Shown: one piece after another, positions 43,472-51,702 of the stretch
Layout of the letters: each line of letters opens with the position of its first letter
Numbering within the stretch: position 1 is the stretch's first letter
Origin: CAVVUC01 sp963751395
Lineage (GTDB): Bacteria; Verrucomicrobiota; Verrucomicrobiia; Chthoniobacterales; Chthoniobacteraceae
Assembly: GCA_963751395.1 (NCBI GenBank)
Contig: CAVVUC010000004.1
Span: 248,001 to 312,000 of the forward strand
Length of the DNA stretch: 64,000 nucleotides
Direction: 5' to 3'
The notes under the pieces: generated by a model
The model's database searches: none
Told to the model about the DNA's origin: nothing
Seen by the model: only the letters and a program-made list of their open reading frames with translations
Position numbers and translations under genes: made by a program

Positions 43472-45004
43472 TCAGTTCCGCACCAGCAGATTCTTACCCG
43501 TCATCTCGGCCGGTTGTTCCAGGCCCAGCAGGAAAAGCAGCGTCGGCGCGATGTCGGCGAGGATGCCGTCCTTGACCTGGAAGTTGTCTGAATCCGCTGC
43601 GACGTAGAGGCAGTGAACGAGGTTCGTCGTATGGGCGGTGTTCGGCGATCCGTCGGGGTTGCGCATGAGTTCGCAGTTGCCGTGGTCGGCGGTGACGATT
43701 GCGCAGCCACCGAGTTCAAGGACCTTCGTGATGACCTGCCGCACGCCTTCGTCGATGGTCTCGACGGCTTTGATGCCGGCTTCGACGACGCCGGTGTGAC
43801 CGACCATGTCGGGGTTCGCGAAGTTCAGAATGACGAGATCGTAGTTCGGCAGCGATTTCACGACCTCGGCCATGACTTCGGGGGCGCTCATTTCAGGCTG
43901 GAGATCGTAGGTCGCGACTTTCGGCGAAGGGACGATCTTGCGGTCTTCGCCGGGAAACGCCTTTTCGACCCCGCCGTTGAAGAAATAGGTGACGTGCGGA
44001 TACTTCTCCGTCTCGGCGATGCGGAGCTGGGTCTTGCCGGCTTTGCTCACGACTTCGCCCAGGATGTTTTCGAGCGACTGCGGGCCGAAGATGGCCGGGC
44101 ATTTGTAGGTCTTGTCGTACTGCGTGAGGGTCACGTAGAAAACCTGCGGGGCCACTTCCCGATCGAATGCGGCGAATTCTTTTTCCAGAAACGCGACGGA
44201 AAGCTGACGGGCGCGATCTGCGCGGAAGTTGAAGAACAAAATCACGTCGCCATCGCGGATGCGCTGCTCGTTCGCATTCGAAAAGATCAGCGGCGGCAAA
44301 AATTCGTCTGTCTTTCCCGCTGCGTATTTCGCTTTCACGGCCTCGCTGGGCGCGACGGACGACTGCTCGCCGCGTCCGAGAACGATCGCGTCCCACGCAA
44401 GTTTGGTGCGATCCCAGCGGTGGTCGCGATCCATCGCGTAGTAGCGGCCGATCACCGTCGCGATCTTCGCCCCGCTCGGTTTCAATTCCCTCTCGCACTC
44501 CGCAAGGTAATCCGTCCCGCCAGTCGGCGAAGAGTCGCGGCCGTCCATGATTGCGTGAACGCAGATGTCATCGACCCCGGCCTCCTTCGCAGCATTGGCG
44601 AGCGCGATGAGATGCTCCATGTGGCTGTGAACACCGCCGTCGGAAACCAGGCCGAGAAAGTGCAAGCGCCGTCCGCTGGCATGCGCAAACGCATCTTGCA
44701 GCACCTGGTTTTTCTTCAGGGTTCCTTCCTCGACCGCTTTGTTGATGCGCGTCAAATCCTGATAAACCACCCGTCCAGCGCCGAGGTTGAGATGGCCGAC
44801 TTCGGAGTTGCCCATCTGTCCCTCGGGCAGCCCCACATCGAGCCCGCTTGCGCTCAAAGTGCCGCCGGGATAGGTCGCGTAGAGATGGTCGTGGAAGGGA
44901 GTCTTTGCAAGCAGCGTCGCATTGCCGTCGCGCTCCGCGCCTTCGCGCCCGCTTGGATTGATCCCCCAGCCGTCACGAATGATGAGAATAACAGGTTTTG
45001 CCAT
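43472..45004 (-). CDS. gpmI: 2,3-bisphosphoglycerate-independent phosphoglycerate mutase
   Basis: Interconverts 3- and 2-phosphoglycerate in glycolysis using two Mn ions. ATG 45004 (MAKPVILIIRDGWG) starts the alkaline-phosphatase-fold protein. The phosphoserine nucleophile is in MGNSEVGHLNLGAGR. The other domain shows VHAIMDGRDSSPTGG and the metal-binding PDMVGHTGV, TADHGNCE. At about 510 residues it is the standard length of the plant/B. subtilis type. It faces the polysaccharide deacetylase gene across a 225-base gap that shows no other feature. Confidence 0.95.
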   Translation of the reverse strand: MAKPVILIIRDGWGINPSGREGAERDGNATLLAKTPFHDHLYATYPGGTLSASGLDVGLPEGQMGNSEVGHLNLGAGRVVYQDLTRINKAVEEGTLKKNQVLQDAFAHASGRRLHFLGLVSDGGVHSHMEHLIALANAAKEAGVDDICVHAIMDGRDSSPTGGTDYLAECERELKPSGAKIATVIGRYYAMDRDHRWDRTKLAWDAIVLGRGEQSSVAPSEAVKAKYAAGKTDEFLPPLIFSNANEQRIRDGDVILFFNFRADRARQLSVAFLEKEFAAFDREVAPQVFYVTLTQYDKTYKCPAIFGPQSLENILGEVVSKAGKTQLRIAETEKYPHVTYFFNGGVEKAFPGEDRKIVPSPKVATYDLQPEMSAPEVMAEVVKSLPNYDLVILNFANPDMVGHTGVVEAGIKAVETIDEGVRQVITKVLELGGCAIVTADHGNCELMRNPDGSPNTAHTTNLVHCLYVAADSDNFQVKDGILADIAPTLLFLLGLEQPAEMTGKNLLVRN

Positions 45005-45229
45005 GGCGAATATATGAAGCAGCAACACGAGGCGGAGACAAACACAATCCTCGACGCCAGACCTATCGCGAGGCGTTCTGGTTCATCCGGGCGATTTGGA
45101 CCAGCGCACGCGGAGAGGCTTCAGCCAGTGGGCGTCAATTAAGTGCGAGCTGAAAGCCTTTGTCCGATGAAACTGAGTTGTTGATTTTGCGGACTGCAAT
45201 CGTAAAGGTGACAAAGTTTTCTCACGGAT

Positions 45230-46117
45230 ATGTTTCGATTGTTGTTTTTCTATTTTTTGATTTGCCTCTCCTGCCTCGGCCAGAACACGCAACCCGCGCC
45301 TGCTTCACCCACGCCAGCACCGTCCGCATCGCCTTCGCGGGAGACGCTCGCTTCGGCTGCCGCCGGTTATCTCGATGCGCCGCAGAAATCGAAGTTCGGC
45401 TACAGCTCGGTGCGCGTGGACGGGCCGTATATCTCGATGACTTTCGACGACGGTCCGCAGCCGGCGCTAACCCCGAAGCTGCTCGATCTGCTGAAGCAGA
45501 AAGGAGTCAAGGCCACGTTCTTCGTCGTCGGCCAGAACGTCGCGGAATTCCCCGATGTGGTGAAGCGCGCCGTCGCCGAGGGGCACGAGATCGCGAACCA
45601 CTCCTGGTCGCACCCGAACTTCGCGAAGATGTCCGACGCGGCGGTGCGGAACGAATTGCAGAAAACGGAAGACGCCATCCAGAAGGCGGCCGGCGTGAAA
45701 TCGAAGTTGTTGCGCCCGCCTTACGGATCGATCACGCAGCGGCAGCGCGATTGGATTCACAACGAATTCGGTTTCAAGATCGTGCTCTGGGACATCGATC
45801 CGCTCGACTGGAAGTATCGCAACTCCGCCCACGTCGAGAACGAGATCCTGAAGAACACGCGGAGCGGTTCGATCGTTCTTTCGCACGACATTCACGCGAC
45901 GACTGTTGCGGCGATGTCGGACACGCTCGAGAAGCTGAGCGAGAAGGGGTTCAAGTTCGTTACGGCATCCGAGTTGATCGCGATGGAGAAACCCGCTCCT
46001 CCCACTGCCGCAGGGGATGCGGTCGCGCAGAAGAAGAATGGGATACGGGCGGGTGTGCCCGTAAAGGAAAACCCAGTGTCGCAAGCTTCGCCAACACCCG
46101 CGGGTCAGGCTCAATGA
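45230..46117 (+). CDS. Exported polysaccharide deacetylase (CE4, NodB domain)
   Basis: Removes acetyl groups from cell-wall or other polysaccharides. A signal peptide (LLFFYFLICLSCLGQ) is followed by a Pro/Ser/Ala-rich linker and a NodB domain: SMTFDDGPQPAL with the catalytic base Asp, HEIANHSWSHPNF with the zinc histidines, LLRPPYGSIT, and DPLDWKYR. A 50-residue Ala/Pro-rich tail ends the 295-residue protein. LSCLG could also be read as a weak lipobox. It is probably co-transcribed with the dynamin-like gene 40 bases downstream. Confidence 0.92.
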   Translation: MFRLLFFYFLICLSCLGQNTQPAPASPTPAPSASPSRETLASAAAGYLDAPQKSKFGYSSVRVDGPYISMTFDDGPQPALTPKLLDLLKQKGVKATFFVVGQNVAEFPDVVKRAVAEGHEIANHSWSHPNFAKMSDAAVRNELQKTEDAIQKAAGVKSKLLRPPYGSITQRQRDWIHNEFGFKIVLWDIDPLDWKYRNSAHVENEILKNTRSGSIVLSHDIHATTVAAMSDTLEKLSEKGFKFVTASELIAMEKPAPPTAAGDAVAQKKNGIRAGVPVKENPVSQASPTPAGQAQ

Positions 46118-46157
46118 TTGGAATGTGCAGGAGGGATTCCGGACATTCCGGACTCGG

Positions 46158-47885
46158 ATGATAGGCGACGAGTATTTCCAGATCCGCGCGCAACTTGGGA
46201 CGGCGGTTTTTTCACTCTCCACGCTGGCGCACGATCTCAACGCCGACGCGGATCTGCTGCAGACTCTCCAGGGCCTGAGCACGAGCCTGCGGGAGCCGTT
46301 CCTGTTCGTGGTGGTCGGCGAGGTGAAGGCGGGAAAATCATCGGTGCTCAATGCGCTTTTCGGGCGCGAGTTTTGCCGGGTCGATGTGCTGCCGGCCACC
46401 GACAAAATCTACGTCTTCAAGCACGGCGACGCCGATCGTGACGTGAACGTGACCGACAAGCTGACGGAATGCTATCGCGCGAACATGTTCCTGCGCGACT
46501 TCAACGTCGTGGATACGCCGGGGACGAACACGATCGTAGCCGAGCACCAGACGATCACCGAGCAGTTTCTCCCGATGGCCGATCTGGTGTTGTTCGTGTT
46601 TTCCGTGACGAACCCATGGGCGCAATCGGCCTGGGACTTTCTGAATCTCGTTCACAGGAAGTGGCTGAAAAATGTGGTGTTCCTCGTGCAGCAAGCCGAT
46701 CTCCGGACGCCTCTGGAAGTCGAGGCTGTGGTCAAACATCTCGAGCAAACCGCGCGCGAAAAGCTCGGGGAAAACATCCCGGTCTTCGCGGTTTCAGCGA
46801 AGCAGGCGCTGCTGGCGAAAACCACGGCGACCGACAAGGAGGCGCTGCTGGCTCAGAGCAATTTTCCGAAACTGGAAGCCCATATCAACCAGGCCGTCGC
46901 GGGCGGTGAGGCGCGTCGCGGGAAGCTGCAGTCGGTGTGTCAGACATCGCGGGTCATTCTTGGTGATCTCGCGGAAAAGACGCGCGGGGCGTTCCAAATT
47001 CTCAAACAGGACGGTGAGAAGCTGGCGAACCTGAACATCAGTCTTGCCGAGCGGAAAGACCAGTCGATGCGACAAGTCGGGGGCGTGCTCTGGACGCTGG
47101 CGCAGTCGTACGAGCGCTCGCAAAAACGCGGAGAGGAATTGCTCCGCGAGAAACTTTCGTTTTTTGAAACGCTCAAGCTCGTCTTCCGACACGCAAACTG
47201 GAAGAGCGAGTTCGAGGAGAAAATCGAGACCAAGCTTCAGGAGTCGATCAAGCGTCAGATTCAAAACTCCGTCGAACTGCTCGAGGTTGATTTGAAAAAC
47301 GTCTGGCAGCAGGTGCATGAGACGCTGCAAAAGGGCTTTGCCACTGAGTTTCGCGCGCCCGCGGGGGCGCCCGGCTTTTTGAAGGAGCGCAACGAATTGC
47401 TCCAGCGCATCGAGCTGACACTGATCGAGCGCATGTCGAACCGGCAGGCCAACCAGGAGATGACGCGCCTTTTCGCGGAAACCGCCGCGTGGCTTCGCGT
47501 TCCCGCCGGCGTCGCGGCGGTGGGCGGCATCGCCACGATTGCGGCGGCGCTAGCGCATCTCGCGATTGTCGATGTCACCGGCACCATTGCCGGCGTGGCC
47601 GCGGTCTTCGGCACGACTGTCGCGCTCGTGAAACGCAACAAAATCATCACGCAATTCCAGAAAGAAATGGCGGCCAAGCGCGAGGAAGTCCTGTCTCCGA
47701 TCGAGGATCAACTTCGGCACGCCATCGGAATGTTTTACCAGGAACTGGCGACGGTGTTCGAACCGCTGCAGAACTTCTGTTCCTCACAGCGCAAAATCTA
47801 CGAACCGATGCTCACGCGGATCAAACAACTCGAAGAAACCTTCGGCAAATGCGCGGCCGATCTTGGCATCACGCAGTCAAAGTAG
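46158..47885 (+). CDS. Bacterial dynamin-like GTPase
   Basis: A 575-residue dynamin-family protein. The GTPase domain has GEVKAGKSSVLNALFG (P-loop), the switch II motif VVDTPGTNT, and the specificity region LVQQADL. A long helical stalk follows from about residue 270, then a hydrophobic hairpin near residues 450-490 (VPAGVAAVGGIATIAAALAHL and TIAGVAAVFGTTVAL), the paddle that inserts into membrane, then more helices. These proteins remodel or protect membranes in bacteria. ATG 46158 is preferred to 46125 because the family starts shortly before the helical lead-in to the P-loop. The partner of the usual BDLP pair is not adjacent. Confidence 0.85.
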   Translation: MIGDEYFQIRAQLGTAVFSLSTLAHDLNADADLLQTLQGLSTSLREPFLFVVVGEVKAGKSSVLNALFGREFCRVDVLPATDKIYVFKHGDADRDVNVTDKLTECYRANMFLRDFNVVDTPGTNTIVAEHQTITEQFLPMADLVLFVFSVTNPWAQSAWDFLNLVHRKWLKNVVFLVQQADLRTPLEVEAVVKHLEQTAREKLGENIPVFAVSAKQALLAKTTATDKEALLAQSNFPKLEAHINQAVAGGEARRGKLQSVCQTSRVILGDLAEKTRGAFQILKQDGEKLANLNISLAERKDQSMRQVGGVLWTLAQSYERSQKRGEELLREKLSFFETLKLVFRHANWKSEFEEKIETKLQESIKRQIQNSVELLEVDLKNVWQQVHETLQKGFATEFRAPAGAPGFLKERNELLQRIELTLIERMSNRQANQEMTRLFAETAAWLRVPAGVAAVGGIATIAAALAHLAIVDVTGTIAGVAAVFGTTVALVKRNKIITQFQKEMAAKREEVLSPIEDQLRHAIGMFYQELATVFEPLQNFCSSQRKIYEPMLTRIKQLEETFGKCAADLGITQSK

Positions 47886-48092
47886 CAGCCACCGTCGAGC
47901 ACGCGGAGGAACTCCACATGCCACGTTGGGCGTGCGCCCGGAATGACACGTGGTGGATGGGTTCGCTGGAAGACCGAGCTATTTGCTGAGTCCGTTTCTT
48001 CCCGAAGAACACCTGCTGCATTTGGTGCAACACCCCAAGAAAGGCTGCTTGCCTTTACAAAAGCCTTTCCTGATTCTCCATCCGAATTTTCG

Positions 48093-48971
48093 ATGACGAG
48101 CAGCAAGCTAACTTTCCTCTCGCGACTGGGCAGTTCGATCGTCCTTTGGGCCATCGCGCTGAGGATCATTTGCTCGGACTACGAGCCGGGATTCTATCTC
48201 CTGATCAGCGTCGTGGCGATGGTCGGGCTGTGGGAGTTCTACACGATGCTCGACAACAAGAAGCTGCCGAACTTCAAGCTCACGGCGATGATTTGCGGCG
48301 CGATTTTTCTCGCGGGCAGCTTCTACTACTTCCGCAAGATCGGTCCCACCCAGTGCTACGACTTCGAGATGTCCGTGCTGCTCTTGTTCCTGCTGGTCGT
48401 TTTTGCGCGGCAGATGTTTGAGAAAACGCGCGACATCGCTCCCGTGGAGACGATCGCTTACACACTGTTCGGGTTGCTTTACGTGCTGTGGCTTTTCAAT
48501 TTCATCACGAAAATCGTTTACGTGACGCCGCGCCCTCTTGGCCCGCCGACCGGCCAGTTCTACGTGTTGTATCTGATCGTCATCACGAAGTTCAGCGACA
48601 TGGGCGCGTATGTCACCGGCAGCCTGTGCGGCAAACACCTGATGGTCCCGCACATCAGTCCGAAGAAAACGTGGGAGGGCTTTTTCGGCGCGCTCGCGTT
48701 TTCAGTCATGGGCAGTTGCGGCATGCTGTGGCTGATGCCTCAAAAGCTCTGGCTCATCAACTACACCCACGGCATCGCGCTCGGGCTTCTGCTTGGCTTC
48801 GCGGCAATCATCGGCGACCTTGCGGAGTCGATCATCAAACGCAGCACAGGCGTGAAGGACTCGGGAAAATTCCTGCCCGGCATCGGCGGAGCGCTCGACT
48901 TGATCGACAGTCTGCTCTTCACCGCACCGCTGATGTTCTTCTACATGCGTCTCGTACTCCGCGTGTCATGA
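48093..48971 (+). CDS. cdsA: Phosphatidate cytidylyltransferase (CDP-DAG synthase)
   Basis: Membrane enzyme that makes CDP-diacylglycerol for phospholipid synthesis. ATG 48093 is preferred to the longer frame. The 292-residue protein has about eight membrane helices and the family signature in KRSTGVKDSGKFLPGIGG-ALDLIDS (split here), with the metal Asp pair. Earlier, SPKKTWEGFFGAL is also conserved. It opens the cdsA-dxr-rseP-ispG set, with dxr 22 bases downstream. uppS, which often precedes cdsA, is not visible in the 200 bases before it; that stretch carries only an 8-bp hairpin GAAAGGCT/AGCCTTTC. Confidence 0.92.
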   Translation: MTSSKLTFLSRLGSSIVLWAIALRIICSDYEPGFYLLISVVAMVGLWEFYTMLDNKKLPNFKLTAMICGAIFLAGSFYYFRKIGPTQCYDFEMSVLLLFLLVVFARQMFEKTRDIAPVETIAYTLFGLLYVLWLFNFITKIVYVTPRPLGPPTGQFYVLYLIVITKFSDMGAYVTGSLCGKHLMVPHISPKKTWEGFFGALAFSVMGSCGMLWLMPQKLWLINYTHGIALGLLLGFAAIIGDLAESIIKRSTGVKDSGKFLPGIGGALDLIDSLLFTAPLMFFYMRLVLRVS

Positions 48972-48993
48972 GATTGCCAATCGGAAATCGGCA

Positions 48994-50148
48994 ATGAGAA
49001 AGCGTCGTGTCGTAGTTCTGGGAGCGACGGGTTCGATTGGAACCAGCGCGGCGAAGGTCGCGCGGGACATTCCCGAGCGCATGGAAATCGTCGGCATGTC
49101 CGGCCATCGCAACGTCGAGGCGCTTGCGAAAATGGCAGGCGAGTTTCCACAGGCAAAAATTTGCGTGACCGACGCCACAGCTGATCTTTCCGCATTCCGC
49201 GTTCCGCAATCCGCATTCCTCCGCGGCGAAGGCGGCTTGATCGAACTCGCCACACTCCCCGAAGCCGACCTCGTGCTCATCGCGATCGTCGGCACGGGCG
49301 GCTTGAGACCGGCTCTGGCAGCGATCGAAGCGGGGAAAGACATCGCCGTTGCCAGCAAGGAAATCCTCGTCATGGCCGGCGAGATCGTGATGGAAGCCGC
49401 CCACAAAAAAGGCGTGAAAGTGCTGCCCGTTGATAGCGAGCACAACGCGATTTTTCAGTGCCTCGAAAATCGCGACTCCGCCGAGGTGCGGCGTTTGATT
49501 CTCACTGCATCCGGAGGCCCGTTTCGCAAAATGCCCGCCGATCAGCTCGCCGGTGTCACGGTAGAGCAGGCGTTGAAGCATCCGACATGGCAGATGGGCT
49601 CGAAGATCACCATCGACTCCGCGACGCTCTTCAACAAAGGCCTCGAAATGATCGAGGCGCGTTGGTTGTTCGGCGTCGAGATGTCGCGGGTCGAGGTCAT
49701 CGTGCATCCGCAGAGCATCGTGCATTCAATGGTGGAATTCGTGGATGGCTCGGTGCTTGCTCAATTGAGCCACTCCGACATGTGTTTCCCGATTCAATAC
49801 GCCGTGACCTGGCCGGAGCGCGTTCCCAACTCACTGCGCCCGCTTGATTTTGCCGAACTCGCCAAACTTGATTTCGAGGAGCCGCGCCGCGCCGATTTTC
49901 CCGCGCTCGATCTGGCGCGCCAAGCGGGCGAGACCGGCGGCACTTTGCCAGGCGTGATGAACGCTGCGAATGAAATCGCTGTCGATGCATTCGTGAACCG
50001 CAGAATCCCGTTCCCCGGCATCTGGCAAACCGTCGCGCGCGTGATGGGGGAGCATCGCCCCGTTGCGCACGCGGGTCTCGATGCTATACTGCAAGCCGAT
50101 TCGTGGTCTCGCGAGCGAGCTGCGGAAGTGATCCAGGCGATATCCTGA
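48994..50148 (+). CDS. dxr: 1-deoxy-D-xylulose 5-phosphate reductoisomerase
   Basis: Second enzyme of the MEP isoprenoid pathway, NADPH-dependent. VLGATGSIGTSAAKV is the NADPH fold. VALASKE-type sequence appears as IAVASKEILV, and PVDSEHNAIFQCL and SATLFNKGLEMIEARWLF bind metal and substrate. The frame is complete, 384 residues. Between residues 60 and 80 it carries an extra piece, SAFRVPQSAFLRGEGG, encoded by a short repeat array (49187-49226) that has no counterpart in ordinary Dxr. The site is in a surface loop after the nucleotide-binding domain start, so the enzyme may still work. In an operon with cdsA and rseP. Confidence 0.94.
   Translation: MRKRRVVVLGATGSIGTSAAKVARDIPERMEIVGMSGHRNVEALAKMAGEFPQAKICVTDATADLSAFRVPQSAFLRGEGGLIELATLPEADLVLIAIVGTGGLRPALAAIEAGKDIAVASKEILVMAGEIVMEAAHKKGVKVLPVDSEHNAIFQCLENRDSAEVRRLILTASGGPFRKMPADQLAGVTVEQALKHPTWQMGSKITIDSATLFNKGLEMIEARWLFGVEMSRVEVIVHPQSIVHSMVEFVDGSVLAQLSHSDMCFPIQYAVTWPERVPNSLRPLDFAELAKLDFEEPRRADFPALDLARQAGETGGTLPGVMNAANEIAVDAFVNRRIPFPGIWQTVARVMGEHRPVAHAGLDAILQADSWSRERAAEVIQAIS
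49187..49226. repeat. CCGCATT/CCGC repeat array inside dxr
   Basis: TTTCCGCATTCCGCGTTCCG then CAATCCGCATTCCTCCGCGG: four tandem units of the form (A/T)TCCGC(A/G)(A/T)T. Translated in frame as LSAFRVPQSAFLRG, absent from the usual Dxr loop. Confidence 0.8.
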
Positions 50149-50181
50149 ACTCCGCAACGGGTCGCGGAAACCAAAACTCAC

Positions 50182-51597
50182 ATGCTGTCCAATATCCTCA
50201 ATTTCGTATTCATCCTTGTTGAAGTCCTCATCATCTTCAACCTGCTCATTATCGTTCACGAGCTCGGCCATTTTCTCGCCGCGCGCTGGCGGGGGCTGGT
50301 CGTCGAGCGATTCGGCGTCTGGTTCGGAAAACCGCTCTGGGAAAAGGAAGTCGGCGGCGTGAAATACAGCCTCGGCTGCATTCCGGCGGGCGGCTTCGTC
50401 GCGCTGCCGCAGATGGCTCCGATGGAGGCCTTCGAGGGAAAAACCGAAAACGACCGCGAATCGCTGCCGCGCATTTCCGCGTTGGACAAGATCATCGTCG
50501 CACTGGCCGGCCCGGTATTCAGCATGGGGCTCGCGATTGTTTTCGCGACCATCGTCTGGTTCGTGGGACGTCCGACGAACGAGTCGGAGACGACCACGAC
50601 GATCGGCTACGTCGAGGCGGGGTCGCCTGCGGAAAAAGCGGGACTGCTACCCGGCGACAAAATTCTCGAGGTCGATGGCCACAAAGTTTCGAGGTTCGTA
50701 GGCATGGTCAACAGCGTGACGTGGCGCGTGATCCGCAGTGAAGGCGCAACGATTCCTTTCGTCATCGAGCGCGATGGGAAAGTAATGACAATCCATGCCG
50801 AGTGGGTGAAGGAAACGGCCAAGCGGTTCGGGCGCGCGAGTCTGCGACAGGTCCGCATCGGGCCGAAGACGCCGACAACCATCGACAAAGTCGAGCCGGG
50901 CGCGCCCGCGGCGAAGGCCGGCTTGCAGGCTGGCGATGTCGTCACCGCGATCAACGGCCAGAAAATTTACAGCCACGTCGCCCTGGCTGAGGAGATCGCC
51001 AAGAATCCCGAACAACCGGTGCAACTCACCGTGCAGCGAGGCGGCGAAGACAAGCAGTTTTCCATCACGCCCGTGATGATGAAAGACGACGGCGGCGAGC
51101 AGCGTCCGCGCATCGGAATCGCCTGGGATTTCGGGAAACTGGAACTCGCGCATCCGCTGCCTTCCCAGCAGATCATCGACAGCGTGAGCACGATGGTGAA
51201 CATGATCGGCGCTCTTGTTTCGCCGAAATCCGATGTCAAGGCACAGCACTTCAGCGGGCCTGTCGGCATCATGCGGCTCTACTACCTGATGTTCGAGAGC
51301 GAGCAGGGCTGGCGAATGGCGCTCTGGTTCAGCGTGCTGTTCAACGTGAACCTCGCGGTTCTCAACATGCTGCCGATTCCCGTGCTCGATGGCGGACATA
51401 TTCTGCTGGCGATCATCGAAGGCATTCGCCGCCGGCCTGTGAACGTGAAGGTCGTCGAAGCGGTAACCGGCGTCTGCGCGTTCGTAATCATCAGCTTCAT
51501 GTTGTATGTGACTTTCTTCGACGTGCAGGATCTGCCGTTTTTCGGTAAGCACTCGAAGAACGAAAGCCCGACTCCCGCACCTGCCGCGCAGAAATGA
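50182..51597 (+). CDS. rseP: Site-2 zinc protease RseP (M50)
   Basis: Intramembrane protease that cuts anti-sigma factors or signal-peptide remnants. Zinc motif in VHELGHFLAARW on the first membrane helix, and the third ligand in NMLPIPVLDGGHILLAI near the end. Two PDZ domains lie between them (VEAGSPAEKAGLLPGD and VEPGAPAAKAGLQAGD), so it is the two-PDZ form typical of E. coli RseP. Four membrane helices. 471 residues, complete, with ATG 50182 33 bases after dxr. The companion sigma-factor system is not in this window. Confidence 0.95.
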   Translation: MLSNILNFVFILVEVLIIFNLLIIVHELGHFLAARWRGLVVERFGVWFGKPLWEKEVGGVKYSLGCIPAGGFVALPQMAPMEAFEGKTENDRESLPRISALDKIIVALAGPVFSMGLAIVFATIVWFVGRPTNESETTTTIGYVEAGSPAEKAGLLPGDKILEVDGHKVSRFVGMVNSVTWRVIRSEGATIPFVIERDGKVMTIHAEWVKETAKRFGRASLRQVRIGPKTPTTIDKVEPGAPAAKAGLQAGDVVTAINGQKIYSHVALAEEIAKNPEQPVQLTVQRGGEDKQFSITPVMMKDDGGEQRPRIGIAWDFGKLELAHPLPSQQIIDSVSTMVNMIGALVSPKSDVKAQHFSGPVGIMRLYYLMFESEQGWRMALWFSVLFNVNLAVLNMLPIPVLDGGHILLAIIEGIRRRPVNVKVVEAVTGVCAFVIISFMLYVTFFDVQDLPFFGKHSKNESPTPAPAAQK

Positions 51598-51702
51598 GCG
51601 GTGACCGGTTCGGGGCGTTCGGATTTTAATTCACAGCGAATCTTTGCGTTCCCAGGGCCTTCGGACTAAAACAGCCGGAGCTTTTTCCAACCGCAAATCC
51701 TC

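Noticed and set aside
47890..48092. uppS remnant before cdsA
   Set aside because: Translated pieces show no undecaprenyl synthase motif in any frame; only a weak hairpin is seen.
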